Below, piece by piece: positions 1 through 7,668 of a stretch of 36,919 nt of DNA. The notes beneath the pieces were generated by a model. That model was not told the origin of the DNA and searched no databases. It was given only the letters and a program-made list of their open reading frames with translations. The position numbers were made by a program, and so were the translations under genes. The stretch's first letter is position 1. Each line of letters starts with the position of its first letter. Source of the stretch: SAR202 cluster bacterium (lineage in GTDB: Bacteria; Chloroflexota; Dehalococcoidia; Lucifugimonadales; UBA3495); the NCBI GenBank assembly GCA_013204585.1, contig JABMNL010000014.1, positions 1 to 36,919 of the forward strand. Reading direction: 5' to 3'.

Positions 1-1
1 A

Positions 2-94
2 CGCTTTCTGAACGAGAACTATCTCGGCTATATCCTGGCCTTCCTGACTCTGGGGGTATTGGGGCGAGATCATCTTCTTTCAGTCGAGTCATAG
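2..94 (+). CDS. Possible 3' end of a membrane protein gene (partial)
   Basis: An open frame enters from the left edge and ends at a TAG at 92-94, giving about 30 residues. It contains a hydrophobic stretch (NYLGYILAFLTLGVLG) followed by a short polar tail, which would suit the last transmembrane helix of a transporter such as an MFS protein. The stop lies 8 bases before the stop of the convergent mutase gene, a plausible tail-to-tail arrangement. Only the fragment is visible, so both the coding status and the family are guesses. Confidence 0.35.
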   Translation, partial: RFLNENYLGYILAFLTLGVLGRDHLLSVES

Positions 95-102
95 GCAAAT
101 CT

Positions 103-1764
103 CTAGAAGAAGACCGACTCCTGGTATTCGCCGAAGACCTCACGGAAGACATCGCAGATTTCGCCCAGCGTAGCATAGGCTTTCACTGCCTCCAAGATGG
201 GGTACATCAGGTTACCGTCCCCGCGGGCCGCATCCCGCAGCCGGGCCAGCGTGCGCTGCATCGCGCCATCATCCCGCTCGGCCCGTACGCGGCGCAGCCG
301 CTCGATCTGCCGCCGCTCCCCCTCAGCGTCAATCTCCAGAAGCGGAATCGTCAGCGGGTCCTTTGCTGCGTACCTGTTGACGCCGACGATGACGCGCCGT
401 CCGCTGTCAATCTCCTGCTGATAGCGGAAGGCCGCCTCAGCGATCTCCCGCTGAAAGAACCCCACTTCGATGGCAGGGATGACCCCGCCCAGGGCCTCAA
501 TCTTGCGGAAGTACTCGTGGACTTCTGCCTCCAGGCGGTCGGTCAGCGCCTCGACGAAGTAGGAGCCCGCCAGCGGGTCCACCGTGTTGGTCACGCCGCT
601 CTCGTGGGCGATAATCTGCTGCGTACGCAGGGCGATGGTGACTGCTTTCTCCGAAGGGAGGGCCAACGCCTCGTCCATGCTGTTGGTATGTAGCGATTGC
701 GTGCCACCGAGCACGGCGGCCAGCGCCTCGATGGCCGTGCGCACGACGTTGTTCTCTGGCTGCTGAGCGCTGAGCGAGCAGCCGGCAGTCTGGGTGTGGA
801 AGCGCATCCACCAGGAGCGGGGGTTCTTAGCCCCGTACTTCTCACGCATCACCCTGGCCCAGATGCGGCGGGCAGCGCGGAACTTGGCGATCTCCTCAAA
901 GAAATCGCTATGGGCGTTGAAGAAGAAGCTCAGCCGCGGGGCGAAACTGTCCACATCCAAGCCCCGCTCGCACGCGGCTTCGACGTAAGCGAAGCCATCA
1001 GCCAGGGTGAAGGCCAACTCCTGCGCGGCGGTGGCGCCGGCCTCCCGGATGTGATAACCGGAGATGCTGATGGTGTTCCACTTGGGCACGTTCTCAGCGC
1101 AGTACTTGAAGACGTCCACCACCAGGCGCATCGATGGCCGGGGCGGGTAGGCGTAGGTGCCCCGGGCGATATATTCCTTGAGGATGTCGTTCTGCACGGT
1201 GCCGCTAATCTGTTCTTGGGAGACGCCCTGCTTCTTGGCCGCCGCAATGTAGAAACACAGCATGATGGAAGCGGTGGCATTAATCGTCATGGAGGTGCTG
1301 ACTTTGTCCATGGGGATGCCGTCGAAGAGGGTCTCCATGTCGGCCAAGCTGCAGATGGGCACTCCCACCTTGCCGACTTCGCCGTTGGCCAGTCGATGGT
1401 CCGAGTCGTAGCCAATCTGGGTGGGGAGGTCGAAGGCAACGGACAGGCCGGTCTGGCCCTGGTCCAAGAGATAGCGGTAGCGCTGGTTGGTGTCGGCGGC
1501 GGTGCCGTAGCCCGAATACTGGCGCATGGTCCAGACCCGGCCCCGGTAGGTGTTGGGCTGGACGCCCCTGGTGTAAGGGAACTCGCCGGGGTAACCCAGG
1601 TCTTTGTTGTAGTCAAGGTCTTCGGGCGGCAGGTCGTCCGGGGTATAGAGCGGGTCGATGTCCAGACCGCTGTCGGTCTGGAACTTTTCACGCCGTTCCG
1701 GGAATTTCTTGACAGCAGGCTCTAAAGTTTCCTTCTGCCACTGCTTTTTATCGCTGCTAGGCAT
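103..1764 (-). CDS. mcmA: Methylmalonyl-CoA mutase, catalytic (large/alpha) subunit
   Basis: Catalyses the B12-dependent interconversion of methylmalonyl-CoA and succinyl-CoA in propionate and branched-chain carbon metabolism. The 553-residue product is the TIM-barrel catalytic part only; the B12-binding domain must come from a separate small subunit not in this window, as in archaea and many Chloroflexota. Substrate and catalytic residues are readable: R81-Q82-Y83 (Arg87/Tyr89 of the Propionibacterium enzyme), R201 (Arg207) and H238 (His244). Tyr plus Arg at these positions indicates methylmalonyl-CoA rather than isobutyryl-CoA. The frame stays open to a TTG at 1875, but ATG 1764 is preferred: it has GGAG six bases upstream, gives the family's usual N-terminus, and the TTG sits inside a promoter -35 box. 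Confidence 0.95.
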   Translation of the reverse strand: MPSSDKKQWQKETLEPAVKKFPERREKFQTDSGLDIDPLYTPDDLPPEDLDYNKDLGYPGEFPYTRGVQPNTYRGRVWTMRQYSGYGTAADTNQRYRYLLDQGQTGLSVAFDLPTQIGYDSDHRLANGEVGKVGVPICSLADMETLFDGIPMDKVSTSMTINATASIMLCFYIAAAKKQGVSQEQISGTVQNDILKEYIARGTYAYPPRPSMRLVVDVFKYCAENVPKWNTISISGYHIREAGATAAQELAFTLADGFAYVEAACERGLDVDSFAPRLSFFFNAHSDFFEEIAKFRAARRIWARVMREKYGAKNPRSWWMRFHTQTAGCSLSAQQPENNVVRTAIEALAAVLGGTQSLHTNSMDEALALPSEKAVTIALRTQQIIAHESGVTNTVDPLAGSYFVEALTDRLEAEVHEYFRKIEALGGVIPAIEVGFFQREIAEAAFRYQQEIDSGRRVIVGVNRYAAKDPLTIPLLEIDAEGERRQIERLRRVRAERDDGAMQRTLARLRDAARGDGNLMYPILEAVKAYATLGEICDVFREVFGEYQESVFF

Positions 1765-1846
1765 GCCCAACTCCAAAAAATCACTGAGCCGCCGAATAAA
1801 GGGGTCGAATGACATAACCCAGTCCCCAGGTCGGCGCGGCCCACCA

Positions 1847-1875
1847 ATTGTACCCATATATGAGGGGCCACTCAA
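1847..1875 (-). promoter_or_regulatory. Promoter of the methylmalonyl-CoA mutase gene
   Basis: On the minus strand, TTGAGT (1870-1875) and TACAAT (1847-1852) are separated by 17 bases, a good sigma-70-type match. Transcription would start near 1840, about 75 bases before the ATG at 1764. The element overlaps the 5' extension of the open frame, so it also argues against the longer start. Confidence 0.6.
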
Positions 1876-1936
1876 GGTTGGCGGGGGGATGGTAATCTAT
1901 GCGAAGCCCTCTAACCCATCAACAAGGAATATTCCC

Positions 1937-2770
1937 ATGCAACCAGCCGACCTCAACATGACCACCACCGTCACCGGCCATCAACTATTTCTCTTCGTCA
2001 GTTTTGGCGATGGCCAGGCCGACGGCGAACTGGCCGAGGCCATTGACCTACTGGGGCAGGGGATGGAGAACGTGCATGACGTTGACGGGCCACCGTCGGA
2101 GGAGGCGTTCGCGCGAGGGCGGTTCCAGTTGTTGCGTGCGGAGGTCGGGTTGACCGCCGAACAGCAGATTGTTCACCCGGCGGTGTCCCAGTCCCATGGG
2201 TTGATACGGTTGGAATGTGCTTCTCTGGAACCCATCAAAGCATACGAGACGGGTCTGCGGGTTTTGATGGATTCAAGCGGTGGCTCGGTGGAGACTTTGG
2301 CCGGGGTGATGCGGCCGCGCAGTTACACCAGCCATGCCATGACTCAGTTTGCTTACACCAACGCCCTGCCGCCCGGACCTGGCGACAAGTTTCCGTTGGC
2401 GGCGGTAACTCCAATGAACAAGACTGAAGCCTGGTGGCAGATGGATTTTCTACACCGGGAGAGTTTCTTCCTGCCCCGCTACGACGCCGATGAGAACATG
2501 GCGGTCAAGGGTCACGCCCTGGCCAGCGCCGCCGGGGTTCCCCACATCAACCGCAGGCTGGTCCATGCCTTGGATGGCTACGGACTGGCAGATAACTACG
2601 ACTTTGTCGGGTATTTCGAATTCGCGGAAGCGGACGCGCCGGTCTTTCGCCAGGTGATGGCGTCGCTACGGGACACTAAGCAGAACCCCGAGTGGAAGTA
2701 CGTGCTGGAAGGCCCCGAATGGTGGGGCCGCCGAGTGAGCGGTGCAACCGCGTTTTTGGTCCGGGACTAG
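1937..2770 (+). CDS. Chlorite dismutase-family (HemQ/Cld-like) heme protein
   Basis: A 277-residue protein of the chlorite dismutase superfamily (dimeric alpha+beta barrel, usually heme-binding; members include Cld and the coproheme decarboxylase HemQ). The C-terminal half carries the recognisable pattern: WWQM (166-169), then RRLVHALDGYGL (206-217) and YDFVGYFEF (221-229), then SLRDTKQNPEWKY (243-255). H210 falls where the proximal heme histidine of Cld is expected, as judged by eye. The N-terminal half is diverged. Start ATG 1937 has AAGGA upstream; an in-frame ATG at 1891 has no good ribosome site. Divergent from the mutase gene. No heme biosynthesis genes are nearby, so HemQ and peroxidase-like roles are both open. 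Confidence 0.75.
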   Translation: MQPADLNMTTTVTGHQLFLFVSFGDGQADGELAEAIDLLGQGMENVHDVDGPPSEEAFARGRFQLLRAEVGLTAEQQIVHPAVSQSHGLIRLECASLEPIKAYETGLRVLMDSSGGSVETLAGVMRPRSYTSHAMTQFAYTNALPPGPGDKFPLAAVTPMNKTEAWWQMDFLHRESFFLPRYDADENMAVKGHALASAAGVPHINRRLVHALDGYGLADNYDFVGYFEFAEADAPVFRQVMASLRDTKQNPEWKYVLEGPEWWGRRVSGATAFLVRD

Positions 2771-2775
2771 TCGTT

Positions 2776-2803
2776 TAGTCCAGCACTTCTCTAGTCCAGC
2801 ACT
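2776..2803. repeat. 12-bp direct repeat at the ridA-like stop codon
   Basis: TAGTCCAGCACT occurs at 2776-2787 and again at 2792-2803, four bases apart. The second copy contains the last codons and stop of the RidA-like gene (minus strand), so the gene end appears duplicated into the convergent intergenic space. Probably a small slippage duplication. Confidence 0.6.
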
Positions 2804-3180
2804 ACTATCGCTTCAATCTCCACGTCCAAGCCCGGCTCAGCCAGGGCGGTAATCTCAATCAGCGAGTTTGCCGGGTACTGCTCCTTGAAGTGCTTGGCCA
2901 TCAGCGCCCTCATCTGGTCAGGGTCAGCCTGATAGTCGGCCATGCTGGTCACGAAGGTGGTCAACTTGGCGAAGTTTCCAGGACCTGCGCCTTCCTCGGC
3001 GGCCACCGCAATAAGACGGCCGAGGGTAACGTCCAGTTGTTCCATCATGGATTTGCCCTGCGTGTCGGTGCTGCGAGCGGTGCACCCGGATATGTAGAGC
3101 GTGTTGCCTGCCTTCACCGCACGGCTGTAAGTTGGACCTGCGGGCGCGATGTCGGGATAATTCTTTCGTTCCAATGCCAT
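2791..3180 (-). CDS. RidA/YjgF/YER057c/UK114-family protein lacking the catalytic Arg
   Basis: A 129-residue single-domain Rid protein. RidA itself deaminates reactive 2-aminoacrylate/imine intermediates. The family pattern is clear (LYISGCTARS at 28-37, NSLIEITALAEPG at 105-117, VEIEAIVVL at the end) and the length is normal. The arginine that defines active RidA (Arg105 in E. coli, in a P-A-R-S context) is Asn105 here (P-A-N-S), which places it among the Arg-less Rid subgroups with other, mostly unknown, activities. The ATG at 3180 is followed by a typical N-terminus and has a purine-rich site upstream (AGGAGGCCGAAG). Convergent with the Cld-like gene. Imine deaminase function should not be assumed. 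Confidence 0.9.
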   Translation of the reverse strand: MALERKNYPDIAPAGPTYSRAVKAGNTLYISGCTARSTDTQGKSMMEQLDVTLGRLIAVAAEEGAGPGNFAKLTTFVTSMADYQADPDQMRALMAKHFKEQYPANSLIEITALAEPGLDVEIEAIVVLD

Positions 3181-3312
3181 CTTCGGCCTCCTGCCCCTAG
3201 TTTGGAATCGAGCTTGAGTCAGGTATTCTAATCAATCATCAAGACTCAGTCACCCTACGGTCTGGCACGGAGCACCGCGAGCCACTATAATTCTAGCGTT
3301 CCTATATACCTA

Positions 3313-3318
3313 TATAAT
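3313..3318 (+). promoter_or_regulatory. -10 box of the tRNA-Gly gene
   Basis: A perfect TATAAT lies 15 bases before the mature tRNA-Gly. No strong -35 is visible at the usual distance (TTCTAG at 3291-3296, spacing 16). A second TATAAT-like copy occurs at 3286-3291. Confidence 0.5.
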
Positions 3319-3333
3319 GAACAGTCCCGTTAA

Positions 3334-3407
3334 GCGGGTGTAGCTCAGTGGTAGAGCTCCAGCCTTCCAAGCTGGCCATGTGGGTTCGATTCCCATCACC
3401 CGCTCCA
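3334..3407 (+). tRNA. tRNA-Gly(TCC)
   Basis: A full cloverleaf can be drawn. The acceptor stem GCGGGTG pairs with CACCCGC and is followed by discriminator T and an encoded CCA (3405-3407). The D-arm contains TAGCTCAGTGGTAGAGC. The anticodon stem CCAGC/GCTGG holds loop CTTCCAA with anticodon TCC at 3366-3368. The T-arm has GTGGGTTCGATTCCCAT. It reads GGA and, by wobble, GGG glycine codons. Confidence 0.97.
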
Positions 3408-3415
3408 CTACGCAA

Positions 3416-3463
3416 AATAACAAAAGGTCCGTCCCGGTTAACCGGGACGGACCTTTTGTTATT
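3416..3463. terminator. Bidirectional terminator, perfect 48-bp palindrome
   Basis: The two 24-base arms are perfect reverse complements around the axis between 3439 and 3440. The GC-rich stem (AGGTCCGTCCCGG and its complement) is flanked by AACAAAA on the left and TTTTGTTATT on the right, so it can act as a rho-independent terminator on both strands. It would end the tRNA-Gly transcript from the left and the unknown gene at 3484-3939 from the right. Confidence 0.85.
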
Positions 3464-3483
3464 ACCAATTTCTGGCCTGGTCT

Positions 3484-3939
3484 TTAACCCGCCAGCAAGC
3501 TCCTGGCAGCCTTCCGGACTGCTTCGCCGTCCAGCACCACCGAGTATTTTCCATCGTCTTCTTGCTTGAAGGCCGAGTCGTTGTTGAAGCTTTTCAACAA
3601 CTTCGCCACCGTCTCTTCGCGGCGTTCCTCAGGAATCTCTACCGATTGGTCGGACTCGCCCAGAAGCCGGTTAATCTCATAGGTGACGATTTCTAATTCG
3701 ACGTAACGTTGTTGAATCAGATTAATCTCACCCGTATGCCGACCCAGGTAACAACCGCCGAACTGCATGGACTCGCTGTTACGTCCTTCAAAGTCTCCCT
3801 CGCTACGATACCTGGGCTCCAACTCGTTGGCTTCCAGGTAGTCCCGAATCTCTTGGTCTTCCGGGTCTGGGGTTTCCAGGTTGGCAATCATGATGACCCG
3901 GTACATGAACATCTCAGCCGGCTCTACCTTAATTATCAC
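3484..3939 (-). CDS. Hypothetical protein, acidic, about 151 residues
   Basis: No family recognised. The preferred start is a GTG at 3939 (protein begins VIIKVEPAEMF), which has GGGGGTGA upstream at good spacing; the frame is open to 3987, and ATG 3912 or 3906 are alternatives. The sequence is hydrophilic and acidic with no signal peptide or membrane segment. After a short beta-like start (YRVIMIANLETPDPEDQE), it has a Gly-rich middle (QFGGCYLGRHTGEINLIQQ) and a helical C-terminal half containing EIPEERREETVAKLLKSF. It ends 20 bases before the shared palindromic terminator and looks monocistronic. A cytoplasmic adaptor or regulator is possible, but nothing in the sequence shows it. Confidence 0.7.
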   Translation of the reverse strand: MIIKVEPAEMFMYRVIMIANLETPDPEDQEIRDYLEANELEPRYRSEGDFEGRNSESMQFGGCYLGRHTGEINLIQQRYVELEIVTYEINRLLGESDQSVEIPEERREETVAKLLKSFNNDSAFKQEDDGKYSVVLDGEAVRKAARSLLAG

Positions 3940-4031
3940 CTGGTCACCCCCGATACGTGCGTGTTGACATAGGCCTTGGCAACCCAATAGACTTGAATTG
4001 TATCCCCCCTGGTGCTTCGGTTCCAGCGCGC

Positions 4032-4062
4032 AAGGTCGCCTTCGGGTGGCCTTAGCTTTTTT
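4032..4062 (+). terminator. Rho-independent terminator-like hairpin with TTCG loop
   Basis: AAGGTCGCC-TTCG-GGTGGCCTT forms a nine-pair stem (two G-U pairs) closed by a TTCG tetraloop and is followed by AGC and six T (4057-4062). The T-tract orients it on the plus strand. No plus-strand gene lies between the tRNA-Gly terminator and this hairpin. It ends nine bases before the start of the broken NYN gene, so it may be a leader attenuator or a leftover. Confidence 0.55.
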
Positions 4063-4070
4063 GGGCCATT

Positions 4071-4693
4071 TTGAAAACTAACATTTATGTTGACGGTTTT
4101 AATTTCTATTACGGTTGCATAAAGGGCACGCCATGGCGCTGGCTCAATATCGATTAATTATGCCGACTCTTGCTGCCTTCGCATGAAATCAATCGAATTC
4201 GGTATTTTACAGCCCTGGTAAACGCCAGACCGAATGACCCAGGCCAGCCTCAACGGCAGCAAATCTACCTTAGGGCACTCAGAACCCTTCCGGGCGTGTC
4301 TGTCCATTTAGGGCATTTCCTATCCAATGAAGTCAATATGCGCCTGGCAAATCCGCCGCCAAATGGTCCCCAAACGGCCAGAGTGATTAAGACTGAGGAG
4401 AAGGGGTCAGATGTGAATCTGGCTACCTACCTCCTGATTGACGCCTTCGACAATGACTGTGAACAGGCCATCGTTATATCTAACGATTCGGACTTAGTTA
4501 CCCCGATACAATTCGCCCGCGAAAGATTTGGAATTCCGGTCGGTATCTTCAATCGCAAAAGAACCGTAGTTGGACGCTTTTCAACACCGTCAATTTTTAC
4601 CGGCCAATCCGAAATGGTCCACTGAGCGCCAGTCAATTTCCACCAAATCTTTCAGACGCCAACGGTACTTTCACCAAACCTCAGGGGTGGTAG
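4071..4693 (+). pseudogene. NYN-domain (PIN-like RNase) protein, broken by a stop and a frameshift
   Basis: NYN proteins are PIN-like, metal-dependent nuclease-fold proteins. Reading from TTG 4071 gives KTNIYVDGFNFYYG, the classic N-terminus with the first catalytic Asp, then GTPWRWLNID and an in-frame TAA at 4155-4157. The same frame continues through LPSHEINRIRYFTALV and DLVTPI, with the acidic residues of EKGSDVNLATY and ISNDSD. Around 4553-4562, near a run of four A, homology moves to another frame: RPIRNGPLSASQFPPNL then FTKPQGW, ending at TAG 4691-4693. This fits a one-base deletion. Two independent lesions argue for a real pseudogene. The surviving open piece, 4170-4625, would lack the first catalytic Asp and the proper C-terminus. 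Confidence 0.85.
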
Positions 4694-4733
4694 ACAGGCT
4701 GGCCATTTCGAGGCGTTTCTATTTTCGACTCCC

Positions 4734-5783
4734 TTAGCGGGCGACTGCTTTTAGGATGCGGTCAACGTGGGCTGCGTCTTGGGTCAATGTAGCATCGTCG
4801 ATGCCGTTCATAACTTCAATCACGGCGTCGTTATAGGGGGTCGGTATGGCGACCTCACGTCCCTTTTGGGCGACCAGTCCGTTCATCAGATTAATCTCCG
4901 AACGGCGTCCTTTGTGTACGTCCTGGGCCATGGAAGCCAGCCAGTTCGTCCGACCTCCGTGGGCGGACATGTGGCCGTCAAGTTCTTCGAAAACATCTCC
5001 CTTGTCTGCGTCAGCCCAAGTCTGGGCGGGCATGCCCTGAATAGGAACCACGTTCAACCCCATGGCCAGACCGACCTGAGCCGCCTCTTTGGCCAGATGG
5101 ATGCGAATCTGGCGGCAGCGGGGGTCTTCGGCCATCTGCTGAGAGCCCAGCCCGGTGGAAGCGGAGAGTCCGTTGCCCATGGAGTTCTGTGACAACTTGG
5201 CCCAACGTTCGCCCCAGAGGTTGTCCGAAGCATAAGCGCCGTCGATATTGTCCAACAATGCGGCAACTTTTTCGGCGCGGGGAGTGATGCGTCCGTCCTG
5301 CTCGCCAACACGGAACACGACGTGGCCCGAGTCCCGGCCCACTGCGCCGCCGCGGGTGACCAGTCCCGGCTCCCACAAAGCAACTTCGATGTGCGAAGCG
5401 ATACAGCCCATCTGCCGCGTCGGCCCGACAATCTCACCAATGGGAACGTCATTCCAACAGTTTTGCAGGGACACGAAGAAACCGTCTTCTCGGACGTAGC
5501 GTTTGATGAAGTGGGTGGCCCATTCGGTGTCGTACGACTTCATGGCGATGAAGACCCAATCGAAGGGCACAGCGATTTTCTGGGCCTCAGTAAGATGCAT
5601 GGCCTTCACCGGCACCGTGAACGGACCTTGGCTACCGGTAACGTGGAGACCGTCTGCTTTCATCTTCTCGACGTGCTCCGGCCACATATCAATGAAGGTT
5701 ACGTCTTCACCAATCTTGCTCAAAAAGGCCCCGACGTAGCTTCCGAGCGCTCCGGCTCCCATGATTCCAATTTTATCGCCCAT
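4734..5783 (-). CDS. Ketopantoate reductase (PanE/ApbA)-family oxidoreductase
   Basis: A 349-residue NAD(P)-dependent 2-hydroxyacid-type dehydrogenase of the 2-dehydropantoate 2-reductase family. The Rossmann fingerprint GAGALGSYVG sits at residues 9-18. Family residues are visible: K82 in AMKSYDT, N108 in SLQNC (usually LQNG), and K196 and N200 in WAKLSQN. The C-terminal helical domain carries HGGRTNWLASMAQDVHKGRRSEINLMNG split by ordinary spacing. The ATG at 5783 begins directly before the Rossmann strand and has AGGAGAGG upstream; the frame is open to 5816. It follows serA on the same strand with a 72-base gap. No pantothenate genes are nearby and the length exceeds typical PanE, so the substrate may not be ketopantoate. 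Confidence 0.85.
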   Translation of the reverse strand: MGDKIGIMGAGALGSYVGAFLSKIGEDVTFIDMWPEHVEKMKADGLHVTGSQGPFTVPVKAMHLTEAQKIAVPFDWVFIAMKSYDTEWATHFIKRYVREDGFFVSLQNCWNDVPIGEIVGPTRQMGCIASHIEVALWEPGLVTRGGAVGRDSGHVVFRVGEQDGRITPRAEKVAALLDNIDGAYASDNLWGERWAKLSQNSMGNGLSASTGLGSQQMAEDPRCRQIRIHLAKEAAQVGLAMGLNVVPIQGMPAQTWADADKGDVFEELDGHMSAHGGRTNWLASMAQDVHKGRRSEINLMNGLVAQKGREVAIPTPYNDAVIEVMNGIDDATLTQDAAHVDRILKAVAR

Positions 5784-5855
5784 GATGGTCCTCTCCTGCG
5801 CCTGACGCTCCGGCACTCTGGCCAGGCAACGGCCTAATTTTTCTAATTACGAGTT

Positions 5856-7442
5856 TTACAAAGCCCCAAGATGGGCCAACCTGACATTGTCTATGTGTCC
5901 CAAATTCTGGAACTCTGCCATCACTTCGGGAGGCACGGGGTCGTCCAGTCCAATGACCATCATTGCCTGGCCCCTTAGGCTCAGCCGCCCCACTTCCATG
6001 AAGCTAATGTTGATGTTGTGTTTACCGGCGATGGTGCCCACTGCGCCGATGGAACCCGGTTGGTCCTCATTTTCCACGAACAACAGGTAGGGAGTGGTCG
6101 GAACGATGTCCAACCAGTAGTCGTTAATTTTGACGATGTGCGGCTCGTTCCGCATGGACGTTCCTGCCAGGGTAATCTTGCCCTCGCTGGTCTCCACCGT
6201 GGCGCTAACGATGCTGGAGTACTCTTGGGCCGACGTGTTGTGCTGCTCGGTAATATTGAGGCCCCGTTCCCTGGCCAACACCGGAGCATTTATCAGGTTC
6301 ACCCGTTCCGTGGTGATTGGCTGTAACAGCCCAGCCAACAGCGCCGCCTGCAACGAGCGGGTATCGTGATTGGCAATCTCGCCTTCGTAGCTAATCGTGA
6401 TGCCCAAGAACTGCCCTCTGGCCAGATGGGTCAACAGCTTGCCAACCACCGTGGCCACCGGCATATAGGGCGCCAAGACCGCGTGGACCTCGGGAGTGAC
6501 GAACGGTACATTGACCGTGTTCCGGGCTGGCTCGCCGTTCAACACGGCCAGCACCTGCTCGGAGGCCTCGATGGCAACTTCTCGCTGCGCCTCTTCGGTG
6601 GAGGCTCCCAAATGGGGGGTCACCACGACTTTCGGGTGGCCAACCAGCGTTGTGTTCTCCGGCGGCTCTTGGGCGAAAACGTCCAGGGCGACGCCGCCCA
6701 ACTGTCCCGATTCCAGCCCGTCCAAAATCGCCTGTTCGTCCACCAACTCGCCACGGGCCACGTTTATCAACCGTGCTCCGGGCTTAAGCAGGGCAACTTC
6801 TTTGCTGCCAATCATGTGGCGCGTGCCGTCAGTCAACGGAGTGTGCAACGTAATGAAATCCGACTGGGCCAACAGTTCTTCCAATGAGAGCAGTTCAATG
6901 CCCATGCGCTTGGCGTAGTCGGGAGCCACAAAGGGGTCATACCCCACCAGTCTCATGTCAAAGCTCTGGGCTCGCTTGGCCACTTCCGAGCCGACTCGAC
7001 CCAATCCACAGATACCCAGGGTCTTGTTCCGGACCTCGATGCCCATGAACTGGCTGCGCTTCCACTCGCCCGCCTTGAGCGATTGCTGGGCGAAGGGCAC
7101 GTTCCTAGAAAGGGCCAGCATCAAGGCCATGGTATGTTCCGCCGCCGCCACAGTGTTACCGGTGGGGGCGTTGACCACGGCGATACCAGCGCTGGTGGCC
7201 GCATCCAAATCAATGTTGTCGACGCCAATGCCAGCGCGAGCGATTACCTTCAGCTTCTTGGCGGCCTCGATGACCTCTTTGGTCACCTTGGTCTCGCTCC
7301 GAACCACCAAGGCATCGTAATCACCGATTACGGCCAGCAGTTCCGGGGGTTTCATCCCGGTCTTGACGTCCACCTCGGCGTGGGCCTGGAGTAGCTCGAT
7401 TCCCTCGGCGCCGACTGGGTCCGCTATCAAAATTTTGGGCAT
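5856..7442 (-). CDS. serA: D-3-phosphoglycerate dehydrogenase (long, ACT-containing form)
   Basis: First step of serine synthesis: 3-phosphoglycerate + NAD+ to 3-phosphohydroxypyruvate. The 528-residue protein is the long type-1 form. Residues 1-98 and 290-315 form the substrate domain, and the NAD domain has GLGRVG at 146-151. The catalytic triad is R230 (NVARGELVDE), E259 (AQEPP) and H277 (TPHLGAS). An allosteric substrate-binding domain follows (about 320-445), then a C-terminal ACT domain (about 453-528, DQPGSIGAVGTIAGKHNINI). ATG 7442 has AGGAATATT upstream. No serB or serC is adjacent. Feedback control by serine through the ACT domain is known for related enzymes but cannot be read from sequence. 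Confidence 0.96.
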   Translation of the reverse strand: MPKILIADPVGAEGIELLQAHAEVDVKTGMKPPELLAVIGDYDALVVRSETKVTKEVIEAAKKLKVIARAGIGVDNIDLDAATSAGIAVVNAPTGNTVAAAEHTMALMLALSRNVPFAQQSLKAGEWKRSQFMGIEVRNKTLGICGLGRVGSEVAKRAQSFDMRLVGYDPFVAPDYAKRMGIELLSLEELLAQSDFITLHTPLTDGTRHMIGSKEVALLKPGARLINVARGELVDEQAILDGLESGQLGGVALDVFAQEPPENTTLVGHPKVVVTPHLGASTEEAQREVAIEASEQVLAVLNGEPARNTVNVPFVTPEVHAVLAPYMPVATVVGKLLTHLARGQFLGITISYEGEIANHDTRSLQAALLAGLLQPITTERVNLINAPVLARERGLNITEQHNTSAQEYSSIVSATVETSEGKITLAGTSMRNEPHIVKINDYWLDIVPTTPYLLFVENEDQPGSIGAVGTIAGKHNINISFMEVGRLSLRGQAMMVIGLDDPVPPEVMAEFQNLGHIDNVRLAHLGAL

Positions 7443-7589
7443 AGTAATATTCCTATTTTAGCCTGGGTTAATGCCTGGGGTTTAACACCGTCAGGCTCGA
7501 CTTCGCTGCGTACCAAGCCTGCCAAACGGCGAATAAACTATAGCACAATCGGGGTTAAAGGTTACCGGAAGGGGTTGTTTTCAGCCTGC

Positions 7590-7618
7590 TTGACCCCAAT
7601 GCCCGCTCAGGCTAGGAT
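7590..7618 (+). promoter_or_regulatory. Promoter of the SnoaL/LLM/hydrolase/LLM operon
   Basis: TTGACC (7590-7595), a 17-base spacer and TAGGAT (7613-7618) form a good sigma-70-type promoter. Transcription would begin near 7625, about 45 bases before the ATG at 7669. It is the only promoter match noticed ahead of the four-gene plus-strand cluster. Confidence 0.55.
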
Positions 7619-7668
7619 AGGCGCTGACCCGTGACTGGCAAAATCAGCCCGTTCTCCACTGGATTCAC

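Noticed and set aside
697..1725. Plus-strand open frame of 342 codons opposite the mutase
   Set aside because: Antisense shadow of a strongly conserved gene; the translation is Gly/Val/His-rich with no family pattern and no ribosome site.
1658..1936. N-terminal extension of the chlorite-dismutase-like frame
   Set aside because: It overlaps the 5' end of the divergent mutase gene and its promoter. ATG 1937 has a ribosome site and the extension has no family similarity.
4170..4625. A stand-alone 151-residue NYN protein
   Set aside because: The conserved N-terminus with the first catalytic Asp lies upstream in the same frame beyond a TAA, and the conserved C-terminus lies in another frame. It is the middle of a pseudogene.
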